From Polluticoccus soli (lineage in GTDB: Bacteria > Bacteroidota > Bacteroidia > Chitinophagales > Chitinophagaceae), in assembly GCF_029269745.1 (NCBI RefSeq), contig NZ_JARJHT010000001.1, forward strand, positions 1,178,001 through 1,242,000: DNA of 64,000 bases, in the 5' to 3' direction. This document shows, in pieces, positions 17,304 through 26,300 of the stretch. The position numbers were made by a program, and so were the translations under genes. The notes under the pieces were generated by a model. The model was not told the origin of the DNA. It did no database searches and worked only from the letters and a program-made list of their open reading frames with translations. Each line of letters starts with the position of its first letter. Within the stretch, counting starts at the first letter, position 1.

Positions 17304-18788
17304 ATGATCCAACGTATACTGACCGCTATTTGTTGCCTTAGCCTCACCGTAATTTCCTGCAAACACGAACCGCTAATACCTAAACAGCCCAACGGTTCCG
17401 GTTATCCCGACGAGGTAGCAAAAATATTTGTGAACAAATGCGCAACGGCGGGATGCCATAACGCAGCCAGCTACGAAGGCGCCGGCGGCTTGCGAATGGA
17501 CACTTGGGAACAACTGTTCAATGGTGGCAACAATGGATCCGCTATCGTGCCATACAGCATAGAATTTAGTCCATTGCTTTATTATATCAATACGGACTTC
17601 AACCTTGGAATTGTTGCACAACCCACTATGCCCAAAGACAATCCGCCCTTGTCAAAGGAAGAATATATCACCATCAGGGATTGGGTAGCCAAAGGTGCTC
17701 CCGACAAATCGGGCAATATCCCATTTGCTTCCGATCCTGCAACCCGTCAGAAGATCTATATCACTATGCAGGCCTGCGACCAGGTAGCCGTTATCGACGC
17801 CCAAAAGAAGGTAGTAATGCGATATATACCTGTAGGCACAAGTGCCATAGCTGAGGTACCTCACTACCTGAGATCTACCACCGACGGCAAATACGCTTTT
17901 GTGAGTTTCGTGGCTGGTACAACCCTTCAAAAGATCGAAACATCTACAGATAAGGTGGTCGAAGACATTCAGTTGCCCACCAACCCATCGGGCTCCTGGA
18001 ATGTTTTTGCCCTTTCGCCCGATGCTTCTAAAGTACTGGTAAGCGACTGGCGAGCATCAGGCAGGCTGGTATACATTGACCTGCTGACAATGAAGATGAA
18101 GGTATACCCCGGGTTCACCTACCCGCATGGCATAGCCTCCAACCCATCGTTCGATACATTTTATGTAACCTCGCAGTATGGCAACGCCATGTATAAGCTG
18201 AGCCTGGATGGCTTTGTCAACAAGCAGATATCTCTTGATGGCAAAACGCCGGTTGTTACTCCAGACACTTCTTCATCCATGCTGAACCCACATGAGATCC
18301 TGATGGCGCCCGATTATTCCAAATACTTCATTACCTGCGAACGCTCTAATGAAGTGCGCGTTTTGAACCGTAGTAGGGATTCAGTGATCAAGGTTATCCC
18401 GGTGGGAGCAAAACCACAGGAATTTGCCATATCACGCAAGAAGCCGTACTTGTTTGTTACCTGTATGGACGACCAGCCTACTAAACTGGGCGATGTCACA
18501 TTCGTAGGGTCAGTGTATGTCATCGACTACAATACACTCAGTGTTGTCAATGTCATCAGGGGTAACTTCTCCAGTCCACATGGTATAACAGTGGATGATG
18601 TAAACAACACAGTCTGCTTTGCTAGCCGCAATGTAAACCCAACAGGACCTAAACCGCATCACACGTCAAGTTGTACAGGCGCCAACGGGTCTTATCATGT
18701 TTATGACATGACTACCTTCCAGCCGGCTGACAAACGCAGGTTTGAAGTATTGCCAGATCCTTATTCGGCAGATGCACGGTTTAAATAG
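17304..18788 (+). CDS. Lipoprotein with CX4CH cytochrome-like domain and YncE-type beta-propeller (copy 1)
   Basis: A 494-residue exported lipoprotein with lipobox SLTVISC. Residues ~25-135 resemble a small cytochrome c domain. The heme-type motif is CATAGCH, which has four residues between the cysteines instead of two. A Met in QPTMPKDNPPLSKEEY is a possible distal ligand, and RDWVAKGAPDKSG is the closing helix. Residues ~145-450 are YVTN/YncE-like propeller blades (KVVMRYIPVGTS, DKVVEDIQLPTNPSG, DSVIKVIPVGAKPQEFAISR). The C-terminus DPYSADARFK is shared with the copy at 19151. Function is unknown; a surface or periplasmic electron-transfer or binding role is possible. folB follows after 20 bp. 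Confidence 0.82.
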   Translation: MIQRILTAICCLSLTVISCKHEPLIPKQPNGSGYPDEVAKIFVNKCATAGCHNAASYEGAGGLRMDTWEQLFNGGNNGSAIVPYSIEFSPLLYYINTDFNLGIVAQPTMPKDNPPLSKEEYITIRDWVAKGAPDKSGNIPFASDPATRQKIYITMQACDQVAVIDAQKKVVMRYIPVGTSAIAEVPHYLRSTTDGKYAFVSFVAGTTLQKIETSTDKVVEDIQLPTNPSGSWNVFALSPDASKVLVSDWRASGRLVYIDLLTMKMKVYPGFTYPHGIASNPSFDTFYVTSQYGNAMYKLSLDGFVNKQISLDGKTPVVTPDTSSSMLNPHEILMAPDYSKYFITCERSNEVRVLNRSRDSVIKVIPVGAKPQEFAISRKKPYLFVTCMDDQPTKLGDVTFVGSVYVIDYNTLSVVNVIRGNFSSPHGITVDDVNNTVCFASRNVNPTGPKPHHTSSCTGANGSYHVYDMTTFQPADKRRFEVLPDPYSADARFK

Positions 18789-18797
18789 CAGCCTTCG

Positions 18798-18805
18798 TAT
18801 TTTTG
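18798..18805 (+). promoter_or_regulatory. Candidate -7 box TATTTTTG abutting folB
   Basis: TATTTTTG fits TAnnTTTG and is separated from the folB ATG at 18809 by only 3 nt. If used, the folB mRNA would be leaderless. A TTTG at the usual -33 distance is not evident. Confidence 0.4.
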
Positions 18806-18808
18806 GAT

Positions 18809-19147
18809 ATGCTAACTGTCTCGCTACATGGTATCCGCATTTCAGCTCCGTATGGTCTTTACGCTGAAGAACCGGTATTGGGCAATGATTTTGAAGTAGA
18901 CCTTGATGTATTTTTTGCAGTTGCTGACAATGAACAATGGCCGTTCGCGGACTATACAAAGCTGAACGAAATAGCACGTAACTGCTTCACGCAACAAGGT
19001 CAGTTGCTGGAAGTCCTGGTAAAGGATATCCATTCCTCCATTAAATCCTCGTTCCCAAATACTGCTAAAATAAAAGTAGCGGTGCGTAAGCTTCACCCAC
19101 CCATGCCGGGTGATGTTCAATATTCACAGGTCTGCTACGAGGGATAA
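18809..19147 (+). CDS. folB: Dihydroneopterin aldolase
   Basis: FolB converts 7,8-dihydroneopterin to 6-hydroxymethyl-dihydropterin and glycolaldehyde in folate synthesis. The start is set at the ATG at 18809 (112 aa) rather than a TTG two codons earlier. Family features include VSLHGIRISAPYGLYAEEPV with its active-site Tyr and Glu region, the NDFEVDLDV strand, DYTKLNEIAR with the conserved Tyr, and the KLHPPMPGDVQYSQV closing strand with the Lys-x-x-P-P pattern. Length is normal. It sits between two paralogous propeller lipoprotein genes, 20 bp after one and 3 bp before the next, so it may be co-transcribed with them despite having no obvious functional link. Confidence 0.93.
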   Translation: MLTVSLHGIRISAPYGLYAEEPVLGNDFEVDLDVFFAVADNEQWPFADYTKLNEIARNCFTQQGQLLEVLVKDIHSSIKSSFPNTAKIKVAVRKLHPPMPGDVQYSQVCYEG

Positions 19148-19150
19148 ACT

Positions 19151-20614
19151 ATGCGTATTGCAGGTGCATTCATACTGTTTCTTACCCTTTGGTGCTTCTG
19201 TGCCTGCAAGCATGAAACACTAAAACCAAAAACAGCAACGAATCCCACCACATTATCGGATAATTACCCGGACGACATTAGCAAGATCGTTATCAACAGG
19301 TGTGCAACGGCGGGTTGTCACAATTCAGCGAGTTATGAAAATGCCGGAGGACTATTGATGGATAGCTGGGATCATTTGTTCGATGGTGGGAAGAATGGCG
19401 CGGTGGTTATTCCATACGATATAGAGAACAGCTCACTATTATACTTTATCAATACGTTCGCTGATCTTGGCCCAACTGCCCTACCCCTCATGCCCCTCGA
19501 CCAACCTGCATTAAGCCGCGAGGAGTATATTCAAGTACGCGACTGGATAGCAAAGGGTGCGCCAGATAAAAATGGGAATATCCCATTTGCCAGCAATGCC
19601 GCAACACGTCAGAAAATATACGTCACCCACCAGGGCTGTGATCTAATCGGCGTTATCGACGGAGAGAAGAAAGTAGTGATGCGGTACATAAAGGTCGGCG
19701 GTACACTTAATAATGAGATATCCGATTACGTCAAGATATCGACCGATGGTCAATACGCCTACGCCTGTTTCTGGAATGGGAATACCATTCAAAAGATAGA
19801 TCTGTCAACCGATAGCGTAGTGGCAGAAGCTAAGCTTCCTGAAGCTTACTGGAAGAATATATTTATAACCCCCGACGGACAGCGCCTGCTGGCAACTACC
19901 TGGCAATCGGCGACGATAGTTGCTATTAACACTGGCAACATGCAGGTAGAACAAACCTATACAGGCTTTCAGTATCCGGAGAGCATGGCCGGCAATACAA
20001 TGGGCACATATTACGTGACAGAACGCTTCGGCAACACACTTTGTAAACTGTCCGCCAATGGCAATATTCAGAAGATCAGCCTTGATGGTAAACCGTTAAC
20101 TACAATTCCTGCTGCCAACACCCCTAACCCTTACCGCATTCTAATGTCGGCGGACAATACGAAGTACTTTGTGACTTGTGAGAATACCAATGAGCTAAGA
20201 GTCTTTGATGCACAAACCGACAACTTGATAAAAGTGATCCCAACCGGTCGGATGCCGCAGGAGATGGCGCAATCGCGAACACACCCTTACCTGTTTGTCA
20301 CCTGCACCAACGACACCATCGCGACAGGAGTTGTTGGGTCAGTATACGCTATCAACTATAACACCTGGGATACAAAACGACTGGAAGGCAAACTCTTTCA
20401 GCCGCATGGTATTGCGGTAGACGATCGCAACGGATTGCTCTACGTATTCAGCCGCAACCAGGATAAGTCAGGTCCTCAGCCGCACCACATCTCTCCTTGC
20501 AATGGTCGCAATGGTTTCTACAACCTTTTTAGCACGTCCACGCTGCTACCATATAACAACAGCCGATACGAGATCCTGGTAGACCCGTATTCGGCTGATG
20601 TACGTTTTAAGTAG
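19151..20614 (+). CDS. Lipoprotein with CX4CH cytochrome-like domain and YncE-type beta-propeller (copy 2)
   Basis: A 487-residue paralogue of the gene at 17304, with the same layout. The lipobox region is LTLWCFCAC. The same CATAGCH motif and flanks occur (NRCATAGCHNSASYENAGGL), then PLMPLDQPALSREEY and RDWIAKGAPDKNGNIPFAS. Propeller blades follow (KVVMRYIKVGGT, DNLIKVIPTGRMPQEMAQS) and the C-terminus is VDPYSADVRFK. The cytochrome-like part and the C-terminal tail are the most alike between copies; the mid-propeller differs more. That pattern points to an old tandem duplication with folB between the copies. It starts 3 bp after the folB stop and converges on purL with a 10-bp gap. No terminator is visible between them. 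Confidence 0.82.
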   Translation: MRIAGAFILFLTLWCFCACKHETLKPKTATNPTTLSDNYPDDISKIVINRCATAGCHNSASYENAGGLLMDSWDHLFDGGKNGAVVIPYDIENSSLLYFINTFADLGPTALPLMPLDQPALSREEYIQVRDWIAKGAPDKNGNIPFASNAATRQKIYVTHQGCDLIGVIDGEKKVVMRYIKVGGTLNNEISDYVKISTDGQYAYACFWNGNTIQKIDLSTDSVVAEAKLPEAYWKNIFITPDGQRLLATTWQSATIVAINTGNMQVEQTYTGFQYPESMAGNTMGTYYVTERFGNTLCKLSANGNIQKISLDGKPLTTIPAANTPNPYRILMSADNTKYFVTCENTNELRVFDAQTDNLIKVIPTGRMPQEMAQSRTHPYLFVTCTNDTIATGVVGSVYAINYNTWDTKRLEGKLFQPHGIAVDDRNGLLYVFSRNQDKSGPQPHHISPCNGRNGFYNLFSTSTLLPYNNSRYEILVDPYSADVRFK

Positions 20615-20624
20615 ATTATAAAGA

Positions 20625-22829
20625 TTACGCGTTCAGCAAATTCTCAATCGCTGTATCGTAGGCATTTTTCCAGTCGCTGATGTGACCCCAGCTTTCACCG
20701 TCAATGGTGATGTGACCACCCGTCTGAACAGTACCGATCTTAACGAAAGGTATCCCAGCCAGCGCAGCTTCGATCTCAGGCTGTTTTGCCCATGTGCCGG
20801 TAACTACTACGCGGCTCTGCGCTTCACCAAACAGGAATGCGTCTTTACGCATATTCTTGTCAGTAGTGATCTCGAAACCAAGGTTCTCTTTCATCGCGCT
20901 TTCTATCAGCGTTATGAAAAGACCACCTTCCGAAATATCGTGCGCTGAATGCACTTGCTTATTGCGAACGATCTGCAATAGTTTATCCTGCAGTGTAGCT
21001 TCTTCATCAAGGTTGAAGTACGGAGCAGGACTGTGCGTTACGCCACAGATGTGATGCAGGTATTCAGAACAGTTGAGGTCTTCAGGGTTGTGACCGATAA
21101 GGTAGATAATGTCTCCATCGTGTTTGAAGTTCATTGTCATCTTCTGATCAAGATTATCGAGCGTACCCACCATACCAATAGTTGGAGTTGGGTAAACCGG
21201 GCCATCTTCAGATTGGTTGTAGAAGCTAACATTACCACCGGTTACAGGCGTACCCAGCTTACGGCACGCGTCGCCCATACCCTTAATAGCATTTACGAAC
21301 TGGTAGTATACTTCAGGATTGTAAGGGTTACCGAAGTTCAGACAGTTTGTAATAGCTACCGGCAAACCACCGCTACATACAATGTTACGGGCGGCTTCGC
21401 TCACCGCAACCATACCACCTACGTAAGGATCCGCAAATACATAACGGCTATTGCAGTCAGTTGTTACAGCCAACGCTTTTTGCGTACCGTGTACACGAAC
21501 TACAGCAGCATCGCTCGGCTCGTTTGTTTGGGTATTACCTGTACCCACCATTGAATCGTACTGATCGTAGATCCAACGCTTAGAAGCGATTGTCGGTAAT
21601 TTGATAAGCTGGTATGCAGCATCGATCATGTCAGCTGGAACAGCAACTGAGCTGGCATTGAATTTCTTGATCTCTGCAAAATATTTCGGCTCGCTGTATT
21701 CACGCTCATAAACAGGAGCGCCGCCACCAAGTACCAGGCTTTCGGCAGGTACATCAGCGATCAGTTCGCCGTTCATGTAATATTTCAGGTTCTTGTCGGC
21801 AGTTACTTCGCCTATCTGCACACAGTGAATATCCCACTTGTCGAAAATGCGCTGCACTTCAGCTTCGCGGCCTTTCTTCACCACTATCAGCATGCGCTCC
21901 TGGCTTTCGCTCAGCAGCATTTCCCATGCCTTCATGTTCTGTTGGCGGGTCGGCACTTTATCCAGGTGGATGATCATACCATGTTCGCCTTTAGCGCTCA
22001 TCTCGCTGGTAGAGCAAGTGATACCTGCAGCACCCATATCCTGCATACCTATCAAAGTACCTGTCGGGATCATTTCCAGGCAGGCTTCGAGCAGTTTCTT
22101 TTCTTCGAATGGATCGCCTACTTGTACTGAAGGCAGTTGTTCTGCACTTTCTTCAGTGATATCGGCAGAAGCAAAAGACGCACCGCCGATACCGTCTTTA
22201 CCTGTGGAAGCGCCCACAATAAACACCGGGTTGCCTTCACCATGCGAAGTGGCTGATACTGTTTGACCTACTTTCACCACACCAACGCTCATTGCGTTAA
22301 CGAGCGGGTTGGTTTGGTAGCAGCTTTCGAAATAGATCTCACCGGCTACAGTTGGTACGCCAAAGCAGTTACCGTAGTGGCTAATGCCTTTAACCACACC
22401 TTTCAGCAGCCATTTGGTTTTGTGGTTATCCAGTTTACCAAAGCGCAGCGAGTTAAGTGAAGCTATCGGACGCGCACCCATAGTGAAGATATCGCGGTGG
22501 ATACCACCTACGCCGGTTGCCGCTCCCTGGAAAGGTTCGATAGCCGAAGGGTGGTTGTGCGATTCGATCTTGAACACGCAGCCCCAGCCATCGCCAATAT
22601 CTACAAGACCTGCATTCTCCTCGCCGGCTTTTACCAGCAGGCGCTCACCATCACGGGGAAGGGTCTTGAGCCATTTGATGGAGTTCTTGTAGCTACAGTG
22701 CTCACTCCACATTACGGAGTACATGGCTACTTCGTTGAAATTGGGGGTACGACCCAGTATCTGTTTTATCTGTTCGAATTCTTCTTCGCGAAGTCCCAGT
22801 TTTACGGCTTGCTCGAGTGTTGCCTGCAT
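20625..22829 (-). CDS. purL: Phosphoribosylformylglycinamidine synthase subunit PurL
   Basis: This is the FGAM synthetase subunit of purine biosynthesis, which needs PurQ and PurS for glutaminase and complex formation. The start is set at the ATG at 22829 (MQATLEQAVKLGL, 734 aa); the longer frame adds 21 unlike residues. The length is that of the small-type PurL. Characteristic segments are MWSEHCSYKNSIKWLK (active-site His), KIESHNHPSAIEPFQGAATG (nucleotide-binding) and GASTGKDGIGGASFAS. In the second half are TNCLNFGNPYNPEVY and TGGNVSFYNQSEDG. purQ and purS are not adjacent. A TAGCTTTG box lies 42 nt upstream. purH lies separately at 39 kb. Confidence 0.96.
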   Translation of the reverse strand: MQATLEQAVKLGLREEEFEQIKQILGRTPNFNEVAMYSVMWSEHCSYKNSIKWLKTLPRDGERLLVKAGEENAGLVDIGDGWGCVFKIESHNHPSAIEPFQGAATGVGGIHRDIFTMGARPIASLNSLRFGKLDNHKTKWLLKGVVKGISHYGNCFGVPTVAGEIYFESCYQTNPLVNAMSVGVVKVGQTVSATSHGEGNPVFIVGASTGKDGIGGASFASADITEESAEQLPSVQVGDPFEEKKLLEACLEMIPTGTLIGMQDMGAAGITCSTSEMSAKGEHGMIIHLDKVPTRQQNMKAWEMLLSESQERMLIVVKKGREAEVQRIFDKWDIHCVQIGEVTADKNLKYYMNGELIADVPAESLVLGGGAPVYEREYSEPKYFAEIKKFNASSVAVPADMIDAAYQLIKLPTIASKRWIYDQYDSMVGTGNTQTNEPSDAAVVRVHGTQKALAVTTDCNSRYVFADPYVGGMVAVSEAARNIVCSGGLPVAITNCLNFGNPYNPEVYYQFVNAIKGMGDACRKLGTPVTGGNVSFYNQSEDGPVYPTPTIGMVGTLDNLDQKMTMNFKHDGDIIYLIGHNPEDLNCSEYLHHICGVTHSPAPYFNLDEEATLQDKLLQIVRNKQVHSAHDISEGGLFITLIESAMKENLGFEITTDKNMRKDAFLFGEAQSRVVVTGTWAKQPEIEAALAGIPFVKIGTVQTGGHITIDGESWGHISDWKNAYDTAIENLLNA

Positions 22830-22871
22830 GATATGCGAGATAATTTTTATTTGTAGGCTTAAATGAGGGTA

Positions 22872-22879
22872 CAAAGCTA
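22872..22879 (-). promoter_or_regulatory. Candidate purL -7 box TAGCTTTG
   Basis: Minus-strand TAGCTTTG fits TAnnTTTG and lies 42 nt before the purL ATG. A TTTG lies 24 nt further upstream (22907-22904), slightly long for the usual 17-23 spacing. Confidence 0.5.
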
Positions 22880-23180
22880 AGGGAATTGCCAAAATCTAAA
22901 AGGCAAATCGTGAAAAGCTTGCCCATCCGGCCTTTCAGGTCGAAACTATTACAGTTTGATGCAGTTTTTTATTCAACAACTAATTTCCGACAATCATATA
23001 AATATCGAATTTTACAATTCGTCTACGCCTAACGGTTCTTCCATATTAATAGCAAATATACAAATTATCGAGGTACAATAAAAATTAATAAGACGTTATT
23101 AAATTCTGATTAATTTCCGACTGAAAAACTGAAAACAACTGATAATGAGCAAGATACAGGCACGAAGCTGGACGCGGGCC

Positions 23181-23218
23181 TTAACGAGTTCTTAACCGCG
23201 AGTTAACGATTGGTTAAT
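23181..23218 (+). repeat. Four TTAAC/T motifs phased at exactly 11 bp (putative operator)
   Basis: TTAAC starts at 23181, 23192 and 23203 and TTAAT at 23214, an exact 11-bp period. The array ends 36 bp upstream of a -7-like box TAATTTCG (23255-23262). 11-bp direct repeats next to the -35 region are the usual arrangement for tandem-binding response regulators of the OmpR/PhoB class. The identity of a regulator here is unknown. Confidence 0.55.
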
Positions 23219-23254
23219 CGCTTGTTTTTCAGGTGCGATAGCTCATCTATATTA

Positions 23255-23262
23255 TAATTTCG
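23255..23262 (+). promoter_or_regulatory. Candidate -7 box TAATTTCG for the SprB-type gene
   Basis: TAATTTCG matches TAnnTTTG with one change. It lies downstream of the phased repeats and about 75 nt before the ATG. No good -33 TTTG is present, which is what an activator-dependent promoter would show. Confidence 0.4.
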
Positions 23263-23336
23263 CCCCCTGCTTGATTATTCACAATTAGATGTAATAGGGG
23301 TTAAGTAGAGGATCAAAAACAACAACTGATTCTCTC

Positions 23337-26300
23337 ATGAAAAAAAGCTTCGTCAAAATCGCTTTTTTTATTGCAATCGCACTTTTAAGTGTTTTGGGTG
23401 TCCGTGCGCAGGCCACCATTACCATAAACGGTTCCTCAACAATTTGCCCCGGCGATTCGGTCTTGTTAACCGCCAGTCCCGGTAACAGCTACCAGTGGCT
23501 CAATTTCGGTTTCCCGATCTTTGGCGCCACTCAGCAGAGCTATGCCGCTAAACAAACCGGTCAGTACACTGTGGTGGTAACCAGTGCGATGATACAGTAC
23601 ACTTCGGCAACTACTGTTATCACTGCCAGTCCTGCGCCTACTGTATTTATCAATACTAGCAACAATGTTGTCTGCCCCGGCACTCCAATATCAGTTTCTA
23701 TAACTGGTTCAAATAATTCGGGACAAGCCGCCCAGTTCAATACGTTCCTCGCTTCTAATGCACATGTGGCCATTCCACACCAGTCGCAACTGAACTCCAA
23801 CAATATAACAGTAGAGATATGGGCTCGTCCGCAGCTAAACAATACGGTACAGGGTCTTGTGTCTAAACTGCCTATCGCCACCAGCTTTGAAACTGGCTAT
23901 GCGATCCGCCAGATAAACAACAGGTTCCAGTTTTGCATAGGCAAAGAAGGAAACGAGGTTGTTGTACAGTCCAATACATTCAATTTAGGCCCCTGGTTCC
24001 ATATCACCGGCACCTACGATGGTACTTCACTCAAGATATATGTGAATGGCATACTGCATGCTACCACTTCTGCACCCGGTTATAACATCAACTCCACCAC
24101 GGATGTAGTGGTTGGTAACTATGTGTCATTAAATGCGCCCTTTAAAGGCTTGATGGACGAACTGCGTATCTGGAACTATGCAGCCGGCGCTTCAGACATA
24201 CAATGTAACTATCGTGTTTCTTCCCATCCAACAGCAACAGGACTTGTTGGATACTGGCCCATGAACGAGGTGGTTAATGGTACGACGACTCCAGATCTTA
24301 CTTCTTATAATAATTCCGGCAACGTTGTGAACGGAACTGCACTGGTATCATCAGGCGCCGGTCTTACGCACATGTTTACCTGGGATGCGGGTCCCGGTCT
24401 TACCAACCTGGGTGCTACGTGCCTCACGCTTACCCCCAGTGTTAGCCATATTTACAAAGTAACCGCTATGAGCAATGCCGGTTGTACGGCGTTTGATACT
24501 GCGGAGATCACCGTTTTACCAGTTGCTGCGATTCAGAACATGACTGGCGGCGGTGTATACTGCACCGGCAGGCCGGGATTGCCTATAGGATTATCTAATT
24601 CGCAAGCTGGTGTTAGCTATCAACTGAAACGCAACAATGTGAACTTTGGCGCGCCAATAACTGGCACAGGCAGTCCGCTGACATTGGCCGCGGTAATCCA
24701 GGCTGGTACTTATACTGTAACTGCTAAACTGGGGACCTGTAGCAATGAGATGAACGGAAGCGCTACAGTGCAGGTATTCTCTTCTCCCGAGATCATCAGT
24801 TATGCGATAAATGATCCTCTTTGTAACGGAGGCACGGGCTCTATCAATATCACGATCAATGCAGGCAACCCTCCATTCACTTACAACTGGAGCTCTGGTG
24901 ACAATACTGAAGACGTAAGCAATAAGCTGGCTGGCATCTACTCATTTGAAGTATCTGACACAAAAGGCTGTAACGCTGCAGACACATTCACCATCAATGA
25001 GCCAACACCTGCGCTGATCTCTGGAAGCGCCTACAACATAACCTGCTTTGGAGCGAATAACGGCACCATCAACCTGGTGGCTGGTGGAACCGCTCCGCAT
25101 ACTTTTGCATGGAGCAACAGTGCCATCTCACAAAACCTCATCAACCTTGCACCGGGCACTTATTCAGTTACCGTAACCGATGCGCTGAATTGCAGCAAGT
25201 CAGGTACGTATACTATTACGCAACCAACATTGCTTACCGTAAATGGCATGGCAACTGATGTTACCTGTAATGGAGTTGCAAACGGCACTATCAATATTAC
25301 AGCTGCCGGCGGAACTGCGCCATACACGTACTCGTGGAATAATAACGCTACTTCTGAAGATCTGCAATCACTTGCACCGGGCAGCTACACAGTTACCGTT
25401 ACAGACGCCAACGGTTGTACTGCAACTGCTGGTTTTACTATTAGCGAACCGTTATTATTAGGTGCTACAATCGACGTTACTAATGTAAGCTGCTACAATG
25501 CAGGTAATGGTCACATTGACCTTTCAGTAATGGGCGGCACTGCACCGTATAACTACACCTGGAGTAACAATGCCACTACTGAGGACATCAGCAACCTGGC
25601 ACCTGGCAACTATTCTGTTAACATAACAGATGCGAATGGTTGTACTGCTACTACAGCTGCGATGGTTACACAACCAACTTCACTGTCGGTTAGCGGAACC
25701 ACCGCTAACGCAAACTGCTTTGCAGCAAACACGGGCGCTATTGATGTAACCGTATCAGGCGGTACTGCTCCTTACAGCTACAGCTGGAGCAATAATACAT
25801 CTACACAAGACCTGTCAGGTATCACCGCGGGTAGCTACAGCGTTGCTGTGAGCGACGCAAAAGGTTGCTCTGCCAATGCATCATTTACCATCTCTCAGCC
25901 AACGGCATTCGTTCTAACTAAGAATGTCACAAATGTTTCGTGTAACGGCGGTGCGAATGGTGCAATCAATATCACAGCATCAGGTGGCGTTGGCCCATAT
26001 AGCTATAGCTGGAACAACAGCGCAACCACAGAAGACATTAGCGGAATCGCTGCAGGCAACTACACAGTAGTCGTTTCTTATGGCAGCGGTTGCTCTTATT
26101 CAGAAACTATAGCAGTAATAGCGCCTACCACGCTTACAGCCATAGCCACCACAACCAGCACTTCCTGCACAGGTAACAATACCGATGGCACTGCAAGCGT
26201 AATAACAACTGGTGGCACCACTCCTTATTCTTACTCGTGGAGCAACAATGCTACTACTCCTGCCATATCAGGTTTAACGCCCGGCAACTACAGCGTTAAC

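Larger units (their letters stand above)
22908..23336. other. AT-rich intergenic regulatory region between purL and the SprB-type gene
   Basis: This is the largest gene-free stretch of the window (507 bp between the purL ATG and the next ATG). It holds no supported ORF or RNA gene. Visible structure: an exact 11-bp direct repeat TAATTTCCGAC at 22981-22991 and 23111-23121; a short inverted repeat CGAATT-TTAC-AATTCG at 23006-23021; the phased TTAAC array at 23181-23218; and a near-consensus -7 box TAATTTCG at 23255-23262. The latter two probably control the downstream giant adhesin gene. Confidence 0.6.

Noticed and set aside
22830-22892. Extended PurL start (21 extra residues)
   Set aside because: The extra residues do not resemble the family and overlap the likely 5' leader. 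The ATG at 22829 gives the normal N-terminus.
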